DNA from: Microbacterium sp. ACRRU
GTDB taxonomy: Bacteria; Actinomycetota; Actinomycetes; Actinomycetales; Microbacteriaceae
Reading direction: 5' to 3'
DNA length: 64,000 bases
Assembly: GCF_022346945.1 (NCBI RefSeq)
Contig: NZ_JAKRNI010000003.1
Span: forward strand, 120,337-184,336
A model generated the notes under the pieces. It searched no databases. It was given only the letters and a program-made list of their open reading frames with translations, and was not told the DNA's origin. Each line of letters opens with the position of its first letter. Position 1 is the stretch's first letter. The position numbers and the translations under genes are program-made. This document shows, piece by piece, positions 25,940-37,130 of this stretch.

Positions 25940-26943
25940 GGGCTGGGCTCCTCGACGATCGCCAGCCGCCCGTCGCGCAGAACGGGCCGGCCCAGTCCGG
26001 CCACGCGCCGGAGTCCGGCCACGCGCTCGACGTGGATGACGACGTGCAGCGCGCTCACCCCCTGGCGCGCGAGGGCCACGGCATCCATTCCTGCCAGCGC
26101 TCCGAGGGCTTCGAGCCTCGCGGGAACTTCGGCGAGCCCGCGCGCGTGCAGTGTGCCCGCCCCGCCGTCGTGACCGGTGTTCAGCGCGAGGAGGAGTTCC
26201 CGGATCTCGGCGCCGCGGCACTCCCCCAGCACCAACCGGTCAGGCCGCATGCGCAGCGCCTCACGAACGAGCCGCGCAAGGTCGACAGCGCCGGCACCCT
26301 CGATGTTGGCCTGGCGCGCCTCCAGCGAGACATGATGCGGGTGTCGGGGGCTTAACTCCGCCACTTCTTCGATGGTCACGATGCGCTCCGTCGCCGGAAC
26401 GCGCGACAGCAGCGCCGACAGAAGTGTGGTCTTGCCCGCCCCCGTCGCGCCCGTGATCAGCACGTTGGATCGGGCGGAAACGGCCGCCTCCAGGCGATCC
26501 CGGACCGGGCCCGACAGCATTCCCGTGTGCTGCAGTTCGTCGAGATCGGGAGCGTCCCACCGCGGAACGCGGATCGATATGGCCGTCCCCCGCGCGGCGA
26601 CCGGAGCGAGCACGGCGTGCACACGTACCCCCCGTTCGATGCGGACATCGACACACGGAGACGCGTCGTCGAGATGCCGACCACCGAGCGCGATCAAGCG
26701 CACAGCGAGATGTCTCACCTCGCTCTCGCTCGCCCGCCACGACGGCACGCGGACCGGGCCGGCACCGCGGTCGACGAAGAGGCCGTCCTCGCCGTTGACG
26801 AAGACGTCGGTCACCGCGGGGTCATCGAGAAAGGGACGCAGAAAGGCGAGCGAGGGCTCACCCCAGGGCGGCGATGGCGCGGGCGATGGCGCCGCGGACG
26901 ACCGGGGCGAGGTCGGGACGGGAACGAGGCGGGGGGAAGTCAC
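25936..26943 (-). CDS. tadA: TadA/CpaF-type pilus assembly ATPase
   Basis: 335-residue secretion ATPase. An N-terminal PAS-like half (DDPAVTDVFVNGEDGLFVDRG) precedes the catalytic half: Walker A GATGAGKTT, Asp box ERIVTIEEVAEL, Walker B-like RLVLGECRGAEIRELLLALNTGHDGGAGTLHA. GTG 26943 has no ribosome binding site, but TACGTT lies six bases before it, consistent with leaderless expression. It heads the Tad operon and drives pilin assembly at the membrane. The SsgA/CpaE-like gene usually upstream is not present. Confidence 0.93.
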   Translation of the reverse strand: MTSPRLVPVPTSPRSSAAPSPAPSPPWGEPSLAFLRPFLDDPAVTDVFVNGEDGLFVDRGAGPVRVPSWRASESEVRHLAVRLIALGGRHLDDASPCVDVRIERGVRVHAVLAPVAARGTAISIRVPRWDAPDLDELQHTGMLSGPVRDRLEAAVSARSNVLITGATGAGKTTLLSALLSRVPATERIVTIEEVAELSPRHPHHVSLEARQANIEGAGAVDLARLVREALRMRPDRLVLGECRGAEIRELLLALNTGHDGGAGTLHARGLAEVPARLEALGALAGMDAVALARQGVSALHVVIHVERVAGLRRVAGLGRPVLRDGRLAIVEEPSP

Positions 26944-26949
26944 GCCGAC

Positions 26950-26955
26950 AACGTA
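26950..26955 (-). promoter_or_regulatory. -10 hexamer TACGTT, likely leaderless start of the Tad operon
   Basis: Minus-strand TACGTT is six bases before the tadA GTG, and no Shine-Dalgarno sequence lies between. A -35 is not clear. Confidence 0.4.
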
Positions 26956-27340
26956 AGAAAAGCGCCGCCGGCCGCGCGGGGCTCGCTGCCGATTGCGTGA
27001 AGCATTCGGCCGATCGCCCGCCTGGGGAGAACCCGCGCCAGGGATGTCGGCGGAAAAAAGAGGGGGCGGCATCCCGTCAATGGGGGGCGAAGGATGCCGC
27101 CACGCGCCGGGGAAAAATTGGGGGGCTCCCCCCGACGCGCTGCCGAACGATGTTCGGGCAAGTCCAGCGTACGCAGGCGAGCAGCGAGCACCAACTCATA
27201 TATCTCGATAAGCGAGCGATATATCAGGCGGGTCGCGGAGGAGGGATGCCAACTATCGGAGGTAACCGCCGTGCGAGGCCGCGGGATAACGTGACCGTGG
27301 CGCGAGGACGCGCCGTGCCTCGACCGCGAAGGAGCGCCAG
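26956..27340. promoter_or_regulatory. divergent promoter region between Tad operon and acs, with several palindromes
   Basis: No gene is visible. Four dyad elements stand out: GGCGGCATCC / GGATGCCGCC (27065-27074 and 27092-27101); G6-CT-C6 (27120-27133); CCGAAC-GAT-GTTCGG (27143-27157); and an AT-rich ATATATC...GATATAT element around 27198-27224, conspicuous in this GC-rich DNA. GAAGGAG precedes acs at about 27328. Regulators for acs are expected here, but I cannot assign any box. Confidence 0.5.
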
Positions 27341-29308
<1,968 letters not shown>

Positions 29309-29315
29309 GACCCGG

Positions 29316-29355
29316 ACGCGCCGCGGATGCCCGAGCCCTGGCATCCGCGGCGCGT
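29316..29355 (+). terminator. terminator of acs
   Basis: Perfect 16-bp stem, ACGCGCCGCGGATGCC with its complement and an 8-base loop, just after the acs stop and followed by TCTT. Confidence 0.85.
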
Positions 29356-29386
29356 TCTTCACGGCGGATGCCGGCGCGGCGGTGTT

Positions 29387-29446
29387 GTATACGAAAGACG
29401 CAAGGCAGCAGCCTTCAAGCGCCACCCTCGCACCGTGTGTATACAC
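29387..29446. promoter_or_regulatory. two GTATAC-centred boxes upstream of the prp operon
   Basis: TTGTATACGA (GTATAC at 29387-29392) and the perfect palindrome GTGTATACAC (29437-29446) have centres 52 bp apart, close to five helical turns. They lie just before the GntR-FCD gene and are good candidates for its operator pair. The second may overlap the -10 region. Confidence 0.55.
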
Positions 29447-29476
29447 TGAGAGGAACGGGCGGGGAGGAGGGATGCC

Positions 29477-30139
29477 ATGCGCGCCAGCGACCGTGCGTAC
29501 GCCGCGCTCCTCGAAGAGATCCAGACCGGCGCTCTCGCTCCCGGAACCGTCCTCGGCGAGGTCGAGCAGGCCGCCCGACTCGGTGTGAGCCGCACACCCT
29601 TGCGCGCGGCCCTCGCGCGCCTCACCGCGGACGGACTCGTCGCCCAGACCTCGCCCCGCGTCACCGTCGTCACCCACATCGACGGGGATGACATCCGCGC
29701 CCTCTTCGTCGTCCGGCGCGCCCTGGAAGAGACCGCGGCGCGTCTCGCCGCCGCGTCGAACCGTTCGGCGGAATTCGCCGCCCTCGTCCACGCGTTCGAC
29801 GACGCCCGCCTCGACGGCGAGGCCGCGCGCGACGCGTACTACCGCCTCATCGCCCGCTTCGATGCGGCGCTCGACGAGGCCGCGGCGAACGAATACCTGA
29901 GCTCCGCGCTCCGCACCGTCCGCACCCACCTCGTGCGCGTGCGTCGCCTCGCCCGCTACCAGCCCGAGCGGCTCGCCGCCTCGGTGTCGGAGCACCGCCT
30001 CATCGCCGCCGCGATCGCCGCCGGTGACGCCGATCTCGCCGCCGACGCCACCCACGTGCACCTGCACAACGCCCTGACGAGCATCCTCGAGTCTCTCGAC
30101 GACGCCGCGCCCTCGCCCGAACGAAAGGCCTCCGCATGA
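29477..30139 (+). CDS. GntR-family regulator with FCD domain, prp operon
   Basis: 220 residues. The N-terminal GntR winged helix ([52 protein letters not shown]) is followed by an all-helical FCD ligand domain containing typical metal-site residues ([26 protein letters not shown]). It is translationally coupled to prpD by an ATGA overlap, so it probably senses an intermediate such as methylcitrate and controls its own operon through the GTATAC boxes upstream; ligand identity is inferred. Confidence 0.9.
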   Translation: MRASDRAYAALLEEIQTGALAPGTVLGEVEQAARLGVSRTPLRAALARLTADGLVAQTSPRVTVVTHIDGDDIRALFVVRRALEETAARLAAASNRSAEFAALVHAFDDARLDGEAARDAYYRLIARFDAALDEAAANEYLSSALRTVRTHLVRVRRLARYQPERLAASVSEHRLIAAAIAAGDADLAADATHVHLHNALTSILESLDDAAPSPERKASA

Positions 30140-31662
30140 CGATCACCCACCACCTCCGTGTCCACCGCAGCGACGAGAACCTCGCCCGCGAAGGACAGCT
30201 GGCGTGGGCCCTCGCGCGCATCGCCGTCGACCCGGTCGCGGTCGAAGACGACGTGGTCGACATGATCATCAACCGCATCATCGACAACGCCGCCGTCGCC
30301 GCCGCCTCGCTCACCCGCCGGCCCGTCAGCGCCGCCCGGCAGCAGGCCCTCGACCACGCCGTCTCGATCGGGGGCGTCGGAGCGACCGTGTTCGGCTGCA
30401 CCCTCGAACGCCGCTCGAGCCCCGAATGGGCGGCATGGGCCAACGGCGTCGCCGTGCGCGAACTCGACTACCACGACACGTTCCTCGCCGCCGACTACTC
30501 CCACCCCGGCGACAACATCCCGCCCGTGCTCGCCGTCGCGCAGCACACCGGCCGCGACGGCGCCGCCGTCGTGCGCGCGCTGGCAACCGCGTACGAGGTG
30601 CAGATCGACCTCGTCCGGGCGATCTCGCTGCACAAGCACAAGATCGATCACGTCGCCCACCTCGGCCCCTCGGCCGCCGCCGGCATCGGCACGCTGCTCG
30701 ACCTCGACCAGGAGACGATCTACCAGGCGATCGGTCAGGCCCTGCACACCACCACGGCCACACGGCAGTCGCGCAAGGGCGAGATCTCGACGTGGAAGGC
30801 GCACGCCCCCGCCTTCGCGGGCAAGATGGCGATCGAGGCCGTCGACCGCGCGATGCGCGGCGAGACCAGCCCCTCCCCCATCTACGAGGGCGAAGACGGC
30901 GTCATCGCCTGGATGCTGGGCGGACCGGATGCCACCTACGACGTGCCGCTGCCGGCCGAGGGCGAGTCCAAGCGCGCGATCCTCGACTCGTACACGAAGG
31001 AGCACTCGGCCGAGTACCAGGCGCAGGCGTGGATCGACCTCGCCCGCCGCCTCGGCACGGAGCGCCCCGACCTGCGCGACCCCGAGAACGTGGCATCCAT
31101 CGTCCTGCACACCAGCCACCACACGCACTACGTGATCGGCTCGGGGTCGGGAGACCCGCAGAAGTACGACCCCACCGCGTCGCGCGAGACGCTCGACCAC
31201 TCGATTCCGTACATCTTCGCCGTCGCCCTGCAGGACGCCGCGTGGCACCACGTCGACTCCTACTCGCCCGAGCGCGCCGGCCGCGAAGACACCGTCGCCC
31301 TGTGGCACAAGATCACGACGGCCGAGGATGCCGAGTGGACGCGCCGCTACCACTCCGAGGACCCGAACGAGAAGGCGTTCGGCGGGCGGGTCGTGATCAC
31401 CCTCGCCGACGGCTCGGTGGTCGAGGACGAGATCGCCGTCGCCGACGCCCACCCGCTCGGGGCGCGGCCGTTCGCGCGCGAGGACTACGTCCGCAAGTTC
31501 CGCCTGCTCGCCGAGCCGGTGCTGCTGCCCGACGAGATCGAGCGCTTCCTCGACCTCGCGCAGCGCCTGCCCGAGCTGACCGCCGACGAGGTGCTGCAGC
31601 TGACGATTGTCGCGAAGCCCGGCGTCTTGGCCCTGGCTCCGGCCCCGAAGGGGCTGTTCTGA
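30136..31662 (+). CDS. prpD: 2-methylcitrate dehydratase
   Basis: 508-residue MmgE/PrpD-family enzyme dehydrating 2-methylcitrate to 2-methyl-cis-aconitate in propionate degradation. Visible features: [28 protein letters not shown] near residues 110-140 and the lysine-rich region [23 protein letters not shown], both well conserved in PrpD. Length is as expected. Start ATG overlaps the GntR stop. prpB follows after 139 bases and then prpC, giving the complete methylcitrate cycle apart from aconitase. Confidence 0.95.
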   Translation: MTITHHLRVHRSDENLAREGQLAWALARIAVDPVAVEDDVVDMIINRIIDNAAVAAASLTRRPVSAARQQALDHAVSIGGVGATVFGCTLERRSSPEWAAWANGVAVRELDYHDTFLAADYSHPGDNIPPVLAVAQHTGRDGAAVVRALATAYEVQIDLVRAISLHKHKIDHVAHLGPSAAAGIGTLLDLDQETIYQAIGQALHTTTATRQSRKGEISTWKAHAPAFAGKMAIEAVDRAMRGETSPSPIYEGEDGVIAWMLGGPDATYDVPLPAEGESKRAILDSYTKEHSAEYQAQAWIDLARRLGTERPDLRDPENVASIVLHTSHHTHYVIGSGSGDPQKYDPTASRETLDHSIPYIFAVALQDAAWHHVDSYSPERAGREDTVALWHKITTAEDAEWTRRYHSEDPNEKAFGGRVVITLADGSVVEDEIAVADAHPLGARPFAREDYVRKFRLLAEPVLLPDEIERFLDLAQRLPELTADEVLQLTIVAKPGVLALAPAPKGLF

Positions 31663-31801
31663 TGACGCGCGCGGGGGCGATGCCCCGCACAACTCCGGCA
31701 ATCCGGCCGGTCGGGGGCGCCTGGCCCGCGGGTTTCCGCGGTCGCACGCCCCGGTCGACACGGTTCTGCAGGAGTTGTGCACGCCCGATGGAGGAGAACT
31801 G

Positions 31802-32704
31802 ATGCTGTACTCCCAGACCACTCCGGCGCAGAAGCGCCGCGCGCTGCGCGAGAGACTGGCATCCGGGGAGCTCGTGCGGATGCCGGGGGCCTTCAACCCA
31901 CTGTCCGCCCGCCTCATCGAGCGCAAGGGCTTCGAGGGCGTCTACATCTCCGGCGCCGTGATCTCGGCCGACCTCGGGCTCCCCGACATCGGGCTGACGA
32001 CGCTCAGCGAGGTCGCCGGCCGTGGCCAGCAGATCGCGCGCATGACGGAGCTGCCGGCGATCATCGACGCCGACACCGGCTTCGGCGAGCCGATGAACGT
32101 CGCCCGCACGATCCAGACGCTCGAAGACGCGGGGCTCGCGGGCACCCACATCGAGGACCAGGTCAACCCGAAGCGCTGCGGCCACCTCGACGGTAAGAGC
32201 GTGGTGGATGCCGACACCGCGATCAAGCGCATCCGCGCCGCCGTCGACGCCCGCCGCGACCCGGACTTCCTCATCATGGCCCGCACCGACGTGCGGGCGG
32301 TGGAGGGGCTTCCTGCCGCGATCGACCGCGCCAAAGCCCTGGTCGACGCCGGCGCCGACGCGGTGTTCCCCGAGGCGATGCGCGACCTCGGAGAGTTCGA
32401 GGCCATGCGCGCCGCCCTGGACGTGCCGATCCTGGCGAACATGACCGAGTTCGGCAAGAGCGAGCTGTTCTCCACGACCCAGCTGCGCGACGCCGGCGTG
32501 AACATGGTCATCTGGCCCGTGTCGCTCCTGCGCCTGGCGATGGGTGCCGCCGGCCGCGGCCTGGACGCGCTGGCATCCGAGGGGCACCTGCGCGACCAGC
32601 TCGACCAGATGCAGCACCGTGCCGACCTGTACGACCTCATCGACTACGAGCACTACTCGCGCTTCGACGCGAACGTGTTCGATTTCACCGTCACGAAGGA
32701 GTGA
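31802..32704 (+). CDS. prpB: methylisocitrate lyase
   Basis: 300-residue enzyme of the ICL/PEP-mutase superfamily that cleaves 2-methylisocitrate to pyruvate and succinate. Motifs: VYISGAVISADLGLPDIG, IIDADTGFGEPMNVARTI, THIEDQVNPKRCGHLDGK with the catalytic KRCGH cysteine, and MARTDVRAVEG. ATG follows GGAGGAGAACTG. The 139-base interval after prpD holds no gene. prpC follows two bases after the stop. Confidence 0.96.
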   Translation: MLYSQTTPAQKRRALRERLASGELVRMPGAFNPLSARLIERKGFEGVYISGAVISADLGLPDIGLTTLSEVAGRGQQIARMTELPAIIDADTGFGEPMNVARTIQTLEDAGLAGTHIEDQVNPKRCGHLDGKSVVDADTAIKRIRAAVDARRDPDFLIMARTDVRAVEGLPAAIDRAKALVDAGADAVFPEAMRDLGEFEAMRAALDVPILANMTEFGKSELFSTTQLRDAGVNMVIWPVSLLRLAMGAAGRGLDALASEGHLRDQLDQMQHRADLYDLIDYEHYSRFDANVFDFTVTKE

Positions 32705-32706
32705 GC

Positions 32707-33876
32707 ATGACCGACGTCGAGATCAAGAAGGGCCTGGCCGGGGTGACGGTGGACCACACCGCCATCAGCAAGGTCAACCCCGAGACCAACAGCCTGCTCT
32801 ACCGCGGCTACCCGGTTCAGGAGCTCGCGGCGACGCAGTCGTTCGAGGCCGTTGCGCTGCTGCTGTGGAACGGCGAGCTGCCCACTCACGAGGAACTGCG
32901 CGCGTTCGAGGAGTACGAGCGCGCGAACCGCGATCTCGATGACGCCGTCCGCACCGTGATCGACCTGCTGCCGCTCGAGGCGCACCCGATGGATGTGCTG
33001 CGCACCGCGGTGTCGGTCCTCGGCGCGTCCGCCGCCGGGGTCGACGACAACTCCCCCGCGGCCGACCTCGCCAAGGCGAAGCTGCTGTTCGCCAAGATCC
33101 CCGCGATGGTGGCGTACGACCAGCGGCGTCGACGCGGCGAGGCCCTGATCGAGCCGCGCGCCGACCTGGACTACGCGCGCAACTTCCTCTGGATGACGTT
33201 CGGTGAAGACCCGGACGATGTCGTCGCCCGGGCGTTCACGGTGTCGATGGTGCTCTACGCCGAGCACTCCTTCAACGCCTCGACGTTCACCGCGCGCGTT
33301 ATCACCTCGACCACCGCCGACCTGTACTCCGCGGTCGTCGGGGCCATCGGCGCCCTCAAGGGCGCGCTGCACGGCGGCGCGAACGAGGCCGTGATGCACA
33401 TCCTCGACGAGATCGGATCCGCCGAGAACGTCGGCCCCTGGCTGGATGCCGCTCTCGCCGAGAAGCGCAAGATCATGGGATTCGGCCACCGCGTCTACAA
33501 GAAGGGCGACTCGCGCGTCCCGACGATGAAGGCCGCACTGGACACCCTCGTCGAGCACTACGGCGCCGGCGACCTCGCCGCGCTGTACGACGCGCTCGAG
33601 GCGGAGTTCGTCGGACGCAAGGGCATCTACCCGAACCTGGACTACCCGTCGGGCCCGGCGTACCACCTCATGGGGTTCGACACGCTCACCTTCACGCCGC
33701 TGTTCGTCGCCGCGCGCGTGACCGGGTGGACGGCCCACGTGAGGGAGCAGGCGGCATCCAACGCCCTCATCCGTCCGCTGTCCGCCTACAACGGGCCGGA
33801 CGAACGGCACATCGAGGGCTACGTCGCCTCCGAGGCCGAACGGGAGGTCGCGGAACGCGACGCAGAAGCACAGTGA
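32707..33876 (+). CDS. prpC: 2-methylcitrate synthase / citrate synthase
   Basis: 389-residue citrate-synthase-family enzyme condensing propionyl-CoA with oxaloacetate. Motifs: LLYRGYPVQELA, EHSFNASTFTARVITSTTADLYSAVVGAIGALKGALHGGANEAV (catalytic His within HGGAN), GFGHRVYKKGDSR, and NLDYPSGPAYHLMGFDT with the catalytic Asp. The short length and position after prpB indicate the methylcitrate rather than the hexameric citrate synthase, though such enzymes often act on both propionyl- and acetyl-CoA. ATG 32707 follows GAAGGAG; the GTG at 32701 is less likely. Confidence 0.94.
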   Translation: MTDVEIKKGLAGVTVDHTAISKVNPETNSLLYRGYPVQELAATQSFEAVALLLWNGELPTHEELRAFEEYERANRDLDDAVRTVIDLLPLEAHPMDVLRTAVSVLGASAAGVDDNSPAADLAKAKLLFAKIPAMVAYDQRRRRGEALIEPRADLDYARNFLWMTFGEDPDDVVARAFTVSMVLYAEHSFNASTFTARVITSTTADLYSAVVGAIGALKGALHGGANEAVMHILDEIGSAENVGPWLDAALAEKRKIMGFGHRVYKKGDSRVPTMKAALDTLVEHYGAGDLAALYDALEAEFVGRKGIYPNLDYPSGPAYHLMGFDTLTFTPLFVAARVTGWTAHVREQAASNALIRPLSAYNGPDERHIEGYVASEAEREVAERDAEAQ

Positions 33877-33929
33877 CCTCGTCGCCCTGACCCGGGGCGC
33901 GAGATCGGCCCCGACCCGGGGCGACGGCG

Positions 33930-33951
33930 GATTCCGCGACGCGGCGGAATC
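33930..33951 (+). terminator. weak hairpin between prpC and etfB
   Basis: GATTCCGC / GCGGAATC stem with a 6-base loop, 16 bases before the etfB start and next to its ribosome binding site. No U-run, so attenuation or RNA processing is as likely as termination. A direct repeat of GACCCGGGGCG precedes it. Confidence 0.4.
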
Positions 33952-33967
33952 GGACAAGGAGAGATCG

Positions 33968-34744
33968 ATGAAGATCGTGGTCCTGGTGAAAGACGTGCCC
34001 GACACGTGGGGCGAGCGCACGCTCGACCTCGAAACGGGCCTGGCGCGACGCGACGCGAGCGATCACGTCGTCGACGAGATCAACGAGCGCGCCCTCGAGG
34101 TCGCCCTCGCCTACGCCGACACGCATCCGGATGCCGAGGTCGTCGCCGTGACGATGGCACCGGAAGCGGCGGCGGCCACGGTGCGCAAAGCGCTCGCGAT
34201 GGGGGCGCACGCGGCGGTGCACATCGTCGACGATGCCCTGCGCGGCGCGGACCTGTCGTTGACGGCGGAGGTGCTCGCGGCCGCGGTCACGCGCGTCGGC
34301 TTCGACCTCGTCATCGCGGGGAACCTCTCCACCGACGGATCCGGCGGGGTGCTGCCCGCGATGCTCGCCGAGCACCTGCGCGTGCCGCACGCGACTTCGC
34401 TGTCGACGGTCGAACTCGGTGACGCCGAGGTGTCCGGCACGCGGGTGACCGAGGCCGTCACGGCACGGGTGTCGGCGCCGCTTCCCGCGGTCATCTCCGT
34501 GACGGAGGCGCTGCCCGACGGACGCTTCCCCACGTTCAAAGGCATCCTGGCCGCCAAGAAGAAGCCGTACGAGACGCTGACGCTCGCCGATCTGGATCTC
34601 GACGCCGACCCGGCGCGAGCACCCTGGTCGATCATGACGACGATCTCGCCGCGACCCGCCCGCACGGCGGGAACCGTGATCGTCGACGAGGGCGACGCGG
34701 GCGAGCGGCTCGCGGCGTTCCTGCTCGAGAACCGGCTGGCGTGA
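33968..34744 (+). CDS. etfB: electron transfer flavoprotein beta subunit
   Basis: 258 residues. MKIVVLVKDVPDTWG is the family N-terminus; VIAGNLSTDGSGGVLPAMLAEHLRVPHATSLSTVE and FPTFKGILAAKKKPYETL (AMP/lever region) identify EtfB. With EtfA it carries electrons from acyl-CoA dehydrogenases and similar flavoenzymes. ATG follows AAGGAG. It overlaps, or nearly overlaps, etfA, and the cytochrome b gene is coupled downstream. Confidence 0.95.
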   Translation: MKIVVLVKDVPDTWGERTLDLETGLARRDASDHVVDEINERALEVALAYADTHPDAEVVAVTMAPEAAAATVRKALAMGAHAAVHIVDDALRGADLSLTAEVLAAAVTRVGFDLVIAGNLSTDGSGGVLPAMLAEHLRVPHATSLSTVELGDAEVSGTRVTEAVTARVSAPLPAVISVTEALPDGRFPTFKGILAAKKKPYETLTLADLDLDADPARAPWSIMTTISPRPARTAGTVIVDEGDAGERLAAFLLENRLA

Positions 34745-34755
34745 GGGGGACGACT

Positions 34756-35724
34756 GTGACCGACACGATCCTGGTCCTGCTGGAGACCACCCCCGCGCGC
34801 ACCCTGACACGCTCCGCGGCGGGTCTGCTCGCCGCCGCGCGGGAGCTCGGCACGGCGGTCGCGCTCGTCGTCGGCGACGGCGAGGTCGCCACGCTCGCCG
34901 ACGAGGCCATGGGCGCGGGCGCCGAGCGCGTGCTCGTCGCGCGCGGCGACGCCACGGCGCTGACCGTCCCCGTCGTCGACGCCCTCGACGCGGCGTTCGA
35001 CCGCGTCTCTCCCGCGGCCGTGCTCGTCCCGAACTCCGTCGATGGTCGCGATGCCGCGGCACGTTTCGCGGCACGACGTCACCTTCCGCTGGCGGTGGAT
35101 GCCGTCGGCGTGGAGCGCGACGACCAGGGCGTCCTGGCGCGGCACTCGGTGTACGGCGGGGGGTATGACGTGACCTCGGCCTCGACGTTCGGGCCGCTCG
35201 TCGTGACCGTCCGTCTCGGAGCGATCGACGCGCGCGCCGATCGGGTCGCCGACGTCCCGGTCGAGACGCTCGACGTCGCGGCCTCGGACGCGCCCGCCGC
35301 GATCATCGAGCGCGTCGAACCCGTCGTCGCGACGTCGGCCCGCCCCGAGCTGCGCGGGGCCTCCGCCGTCGTATCGGGCGGCCGCGGCCTGGGCTCGGCC
35401 GAGGGGTTCGCCCTCGTCGAGCAGCTCGCCGACGCGCTCGGTGCCGCCGTCGGCGCGTCCCGGGCGGCGGTGGATGCCGGCTACGTCGCGGCGGCGGCCC
35501 AGGTCGGGCAGACGGGGGTGTCGGTATCCCCCCGGCTGTACGTCGCGCTCGGCATCAGCGGTGCGATCCAGCACCGCGCGGGGATGCAGACCGCGCAGAC
35601 GATCGTGGCCGTCAACAAGGATCCCGAGGCGCCGATCTTCGCCATCGCCGACCTCGGCATCGTCGGTGACGTCTTCACCGTGGTGCCGCAGGCGATCGCC
35701 GCGCTCGAGGCGAAGCGGTCATGA
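34756..35724 (+). CDS. etfA: electron transfer flavoprotein alpha subunit
   Basis: 322 residues. The C-terminal FAD domain is intact: VSGGRGLGSAEGFALVEQLADALGAAVGASRAAVDAGYV, GQTGVSVSPRLYVALGISGAIQH and AIFADLGIVGDVF-type ending (IFAIADLGIVGDVF). The start is GTG 34756 because AGGGGG lies seven bases upstream; GTG 34741, which overlaps the etfB stop, is the alternative. Its stop overlaps the start of a cytochrome b gene (ATGA), which is unusual and suggests a dedicated membrane electron acceptor. Confidence 0.94.
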   Translation: MTDTILVLLETTPARTLTRSAAGLLAAARELGTAVALVVGDGEVATLADEAMGAGAERVLVARGDATALTVPVVDALDAAFDRVSPAAVLVPNSVDGRDAAARFAARRHLPLAVDAVGVERDDQGVLARHSVYGGGYDVTSASTFGPLVVTVRLGAIDARADRVADVPVETLDVAASDAPAAIIERVEPVVATSARPELRGASAVVSGGRGLGSAEGFALVEQLADALGAAVGASRAAVDAGYVAAAAQVGQTGVSVSPRLYVALGISGAIQHRAGMQTAQTIVAVNKDPEAPIFAIADLGIVGDVFTVVPQAIAALEAKRS

Positions 35725-37109
35725 ACGCCACCGTGCGGCGCCGCGGGCTCCCCCGTGTTCCCGGCGGCGAGCCGTGGCCGCCGGGAACCGGCGCGGCCAC
35801 GGCGGCGACCACCGCTCCGGTCGATGCCGTGGGGTCCTCCGACGCGCCCGCCGCCCCGGCCGCGGCACCGATGCCCTCTGCGACGAGCACGCGCACGACC
35901 GACGCCGTCCTTCCCGCCGCCACCGAGGGACTCCCGCTGCGCCGCGGACTCCCCCGCACCCCGGGGGGCGATCCGTGGCCCCCGGCGGCGGCGCGACGGC
36001 CGGTCGAGGATGCCGTTGCATCCTCCGTCCACGTCGGCGACGAAACGACCGGCGCAACGGCTCTCGCCGATCCCGCGGCATCCGAGGTTCCGGCCGTTGC
36101 GACCGCGGCCGCCGACCGACCTCCGCTCCGCATGCCGCGCACCGTCGTCCCCACGGCGTCGTCGGAGCAGTGGAGCGACCTGCGCGCCGAACGGCTCGGA
36201 CGCGAGCGAACCCCGGCGCCCGCGCCCTCGCGACGCGTCGCTCAGGCTCTCGCGGGCGGTGCGGCCCTCGCCGTCGCGGCCGTGATGGTGGTGCTCTTCA
36301 CCCGGTGGATCGTCAGCACCCCCGCCGTCGCCGCCTTCCTCATCGCCTACCCGGGCGACTACCCGCTGCCCGAGACCGCCCCCGTGGGGCTTCCGGCGTG
36401 GCTCGGCTGGCAGCACTTTTTGAACGCGTTCTTCCTCGTGCTCATCGTGCGGTCGGGTCTGCAGGTGCGGCACGAGAAGCGCCCGTCGGCCTTCTGGTCA
36501 CCCCGTCGCAACGCCAAGCGCAAGATCAGCCTGACGCTGTGGTTCCATCAGGCCCTCGACGTGCTGTGGATCGCCAACGGCATCCTGTTCGTCGTCCTCC
36601 TGTTCGCCACCGGGCAGTGGATGCGGATCGTGCCGACATCGTGGGAGGTCTTCCCGAACGCCGTCAGCGCCGTCCTGCAGTACGCGTCGCTCCAGTGGCC
36701 GACCGAGAACGGGTGGGTGGCGTACAACGCGCTGCAGCAGATGGCGTACTTCACCATCGTGTTCGTCGCGGCCCCGCTCGCGATCGTGTCGGGGGTGCGG
36801 ATGTCGGGTGTGTGGCCGAGGGACGCCGAGCGCCTCAACCGCGCCTACCCGATCGCGTGGGCCCGCGCGGTGCACTACCCGGTGATGCTGTTCTTCGTCG
36901 CCTTCACCGTCGTGCACGTCGGGCTCGTGCTCGCCACGGGGGCGCGCAGGAACCTCAACCACATGTACGCCGCGCAGGACGGCGACGGATGGCTCGGGGT
37001 CATCGTGTTCGCGGCATCCCTCGCGGTGATCGCCGCGGCGTGGATCGCCGCTCGGCCCTCCGTGCTCGCCTCCGTCGCGCGCGTCTTCGGCAGCGTCGCG
37101 TCGCGGTGA
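35721..37109 (+). CDS. cytochrome b561-type membrane protein with Pro-rich repeated N-terminus
   Basis: 462 residues. The N-terminal ~170 residues are Ala/Pro/Thr-rich and contain two copies of RRGLPRxPGGxPWPP (about residues 6-21 and 73-88) plus a degenerate third (LRMPRTV). The C-terminal half has five TM helices, with histidines in LGWQHFLN, LWFHQALD, AVHYPVML and VVHVGLVLA placed for two b-type hemes. Coupled to etfA by ATGA, so it is a good candidate for passing Etf electrons to menaquinone, replacing ETF-quinone oxidoreductase. That role is inferred from context. Confidence 0.85.
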   Translation: MNATVRRRGLPRVPGGEPWPPGTGAATAATTAPVDAVGSSDAPAAPAAAPMPSATSTRTTDAVLPAATEGLPLRRGLPRTPGGDPWPPAAARRPVEDAVASSVHVGDETTGATALADPAASEVPAVATAAADRPPLRMPRTVVPTASSEQWSDLRAERLGRERTPAPAPSRRVAQALAGGAALAVAAVMVVLFTRWIVSTPAVAAFLIAYPGDYPLPETAPVGLPAWLGWQHFLNAFFLVLIVRSGLQVRHEKRPSAFWSPRRNAKRKISLTLWFHQALDVLWIANGILFVVLLFATGQWMRIVPTSWEVFPNAVSAVLQYASLQWPTENGWVAYNALQQMAYFTIVFVAAPLAIVSGVRMSGVWPRDAERLNRAYPIAWARAVHYPVMLFFVAFTVVHVGLVLATGARRNLNHMYAAQDGDGWLGVIVFAASLAVIAAAWIAARPSVLASVARVFGSVASR

Positions 37110-37130
37110 CGCGCAGCGACGGACGCGAGC

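Noticed and set aside
27143..27157. CCGAAC-GAT-GTTCGG as a LexA/SOS box
   Set aside because: The Gram-positive LexA box has four bases between GAAC and GTTC; here there are three, and no SOS gene is adjacent.
31663..31801. Small gene between prpD and prpB
   Set aside because: The 139-base interval has only an open stretch without a start, ribosome binding site or recognisable sequence.
29956..31926. 656-codon minus-strand open frame
   Set aside because: Antisense of prpD; composition typical of a shadow.
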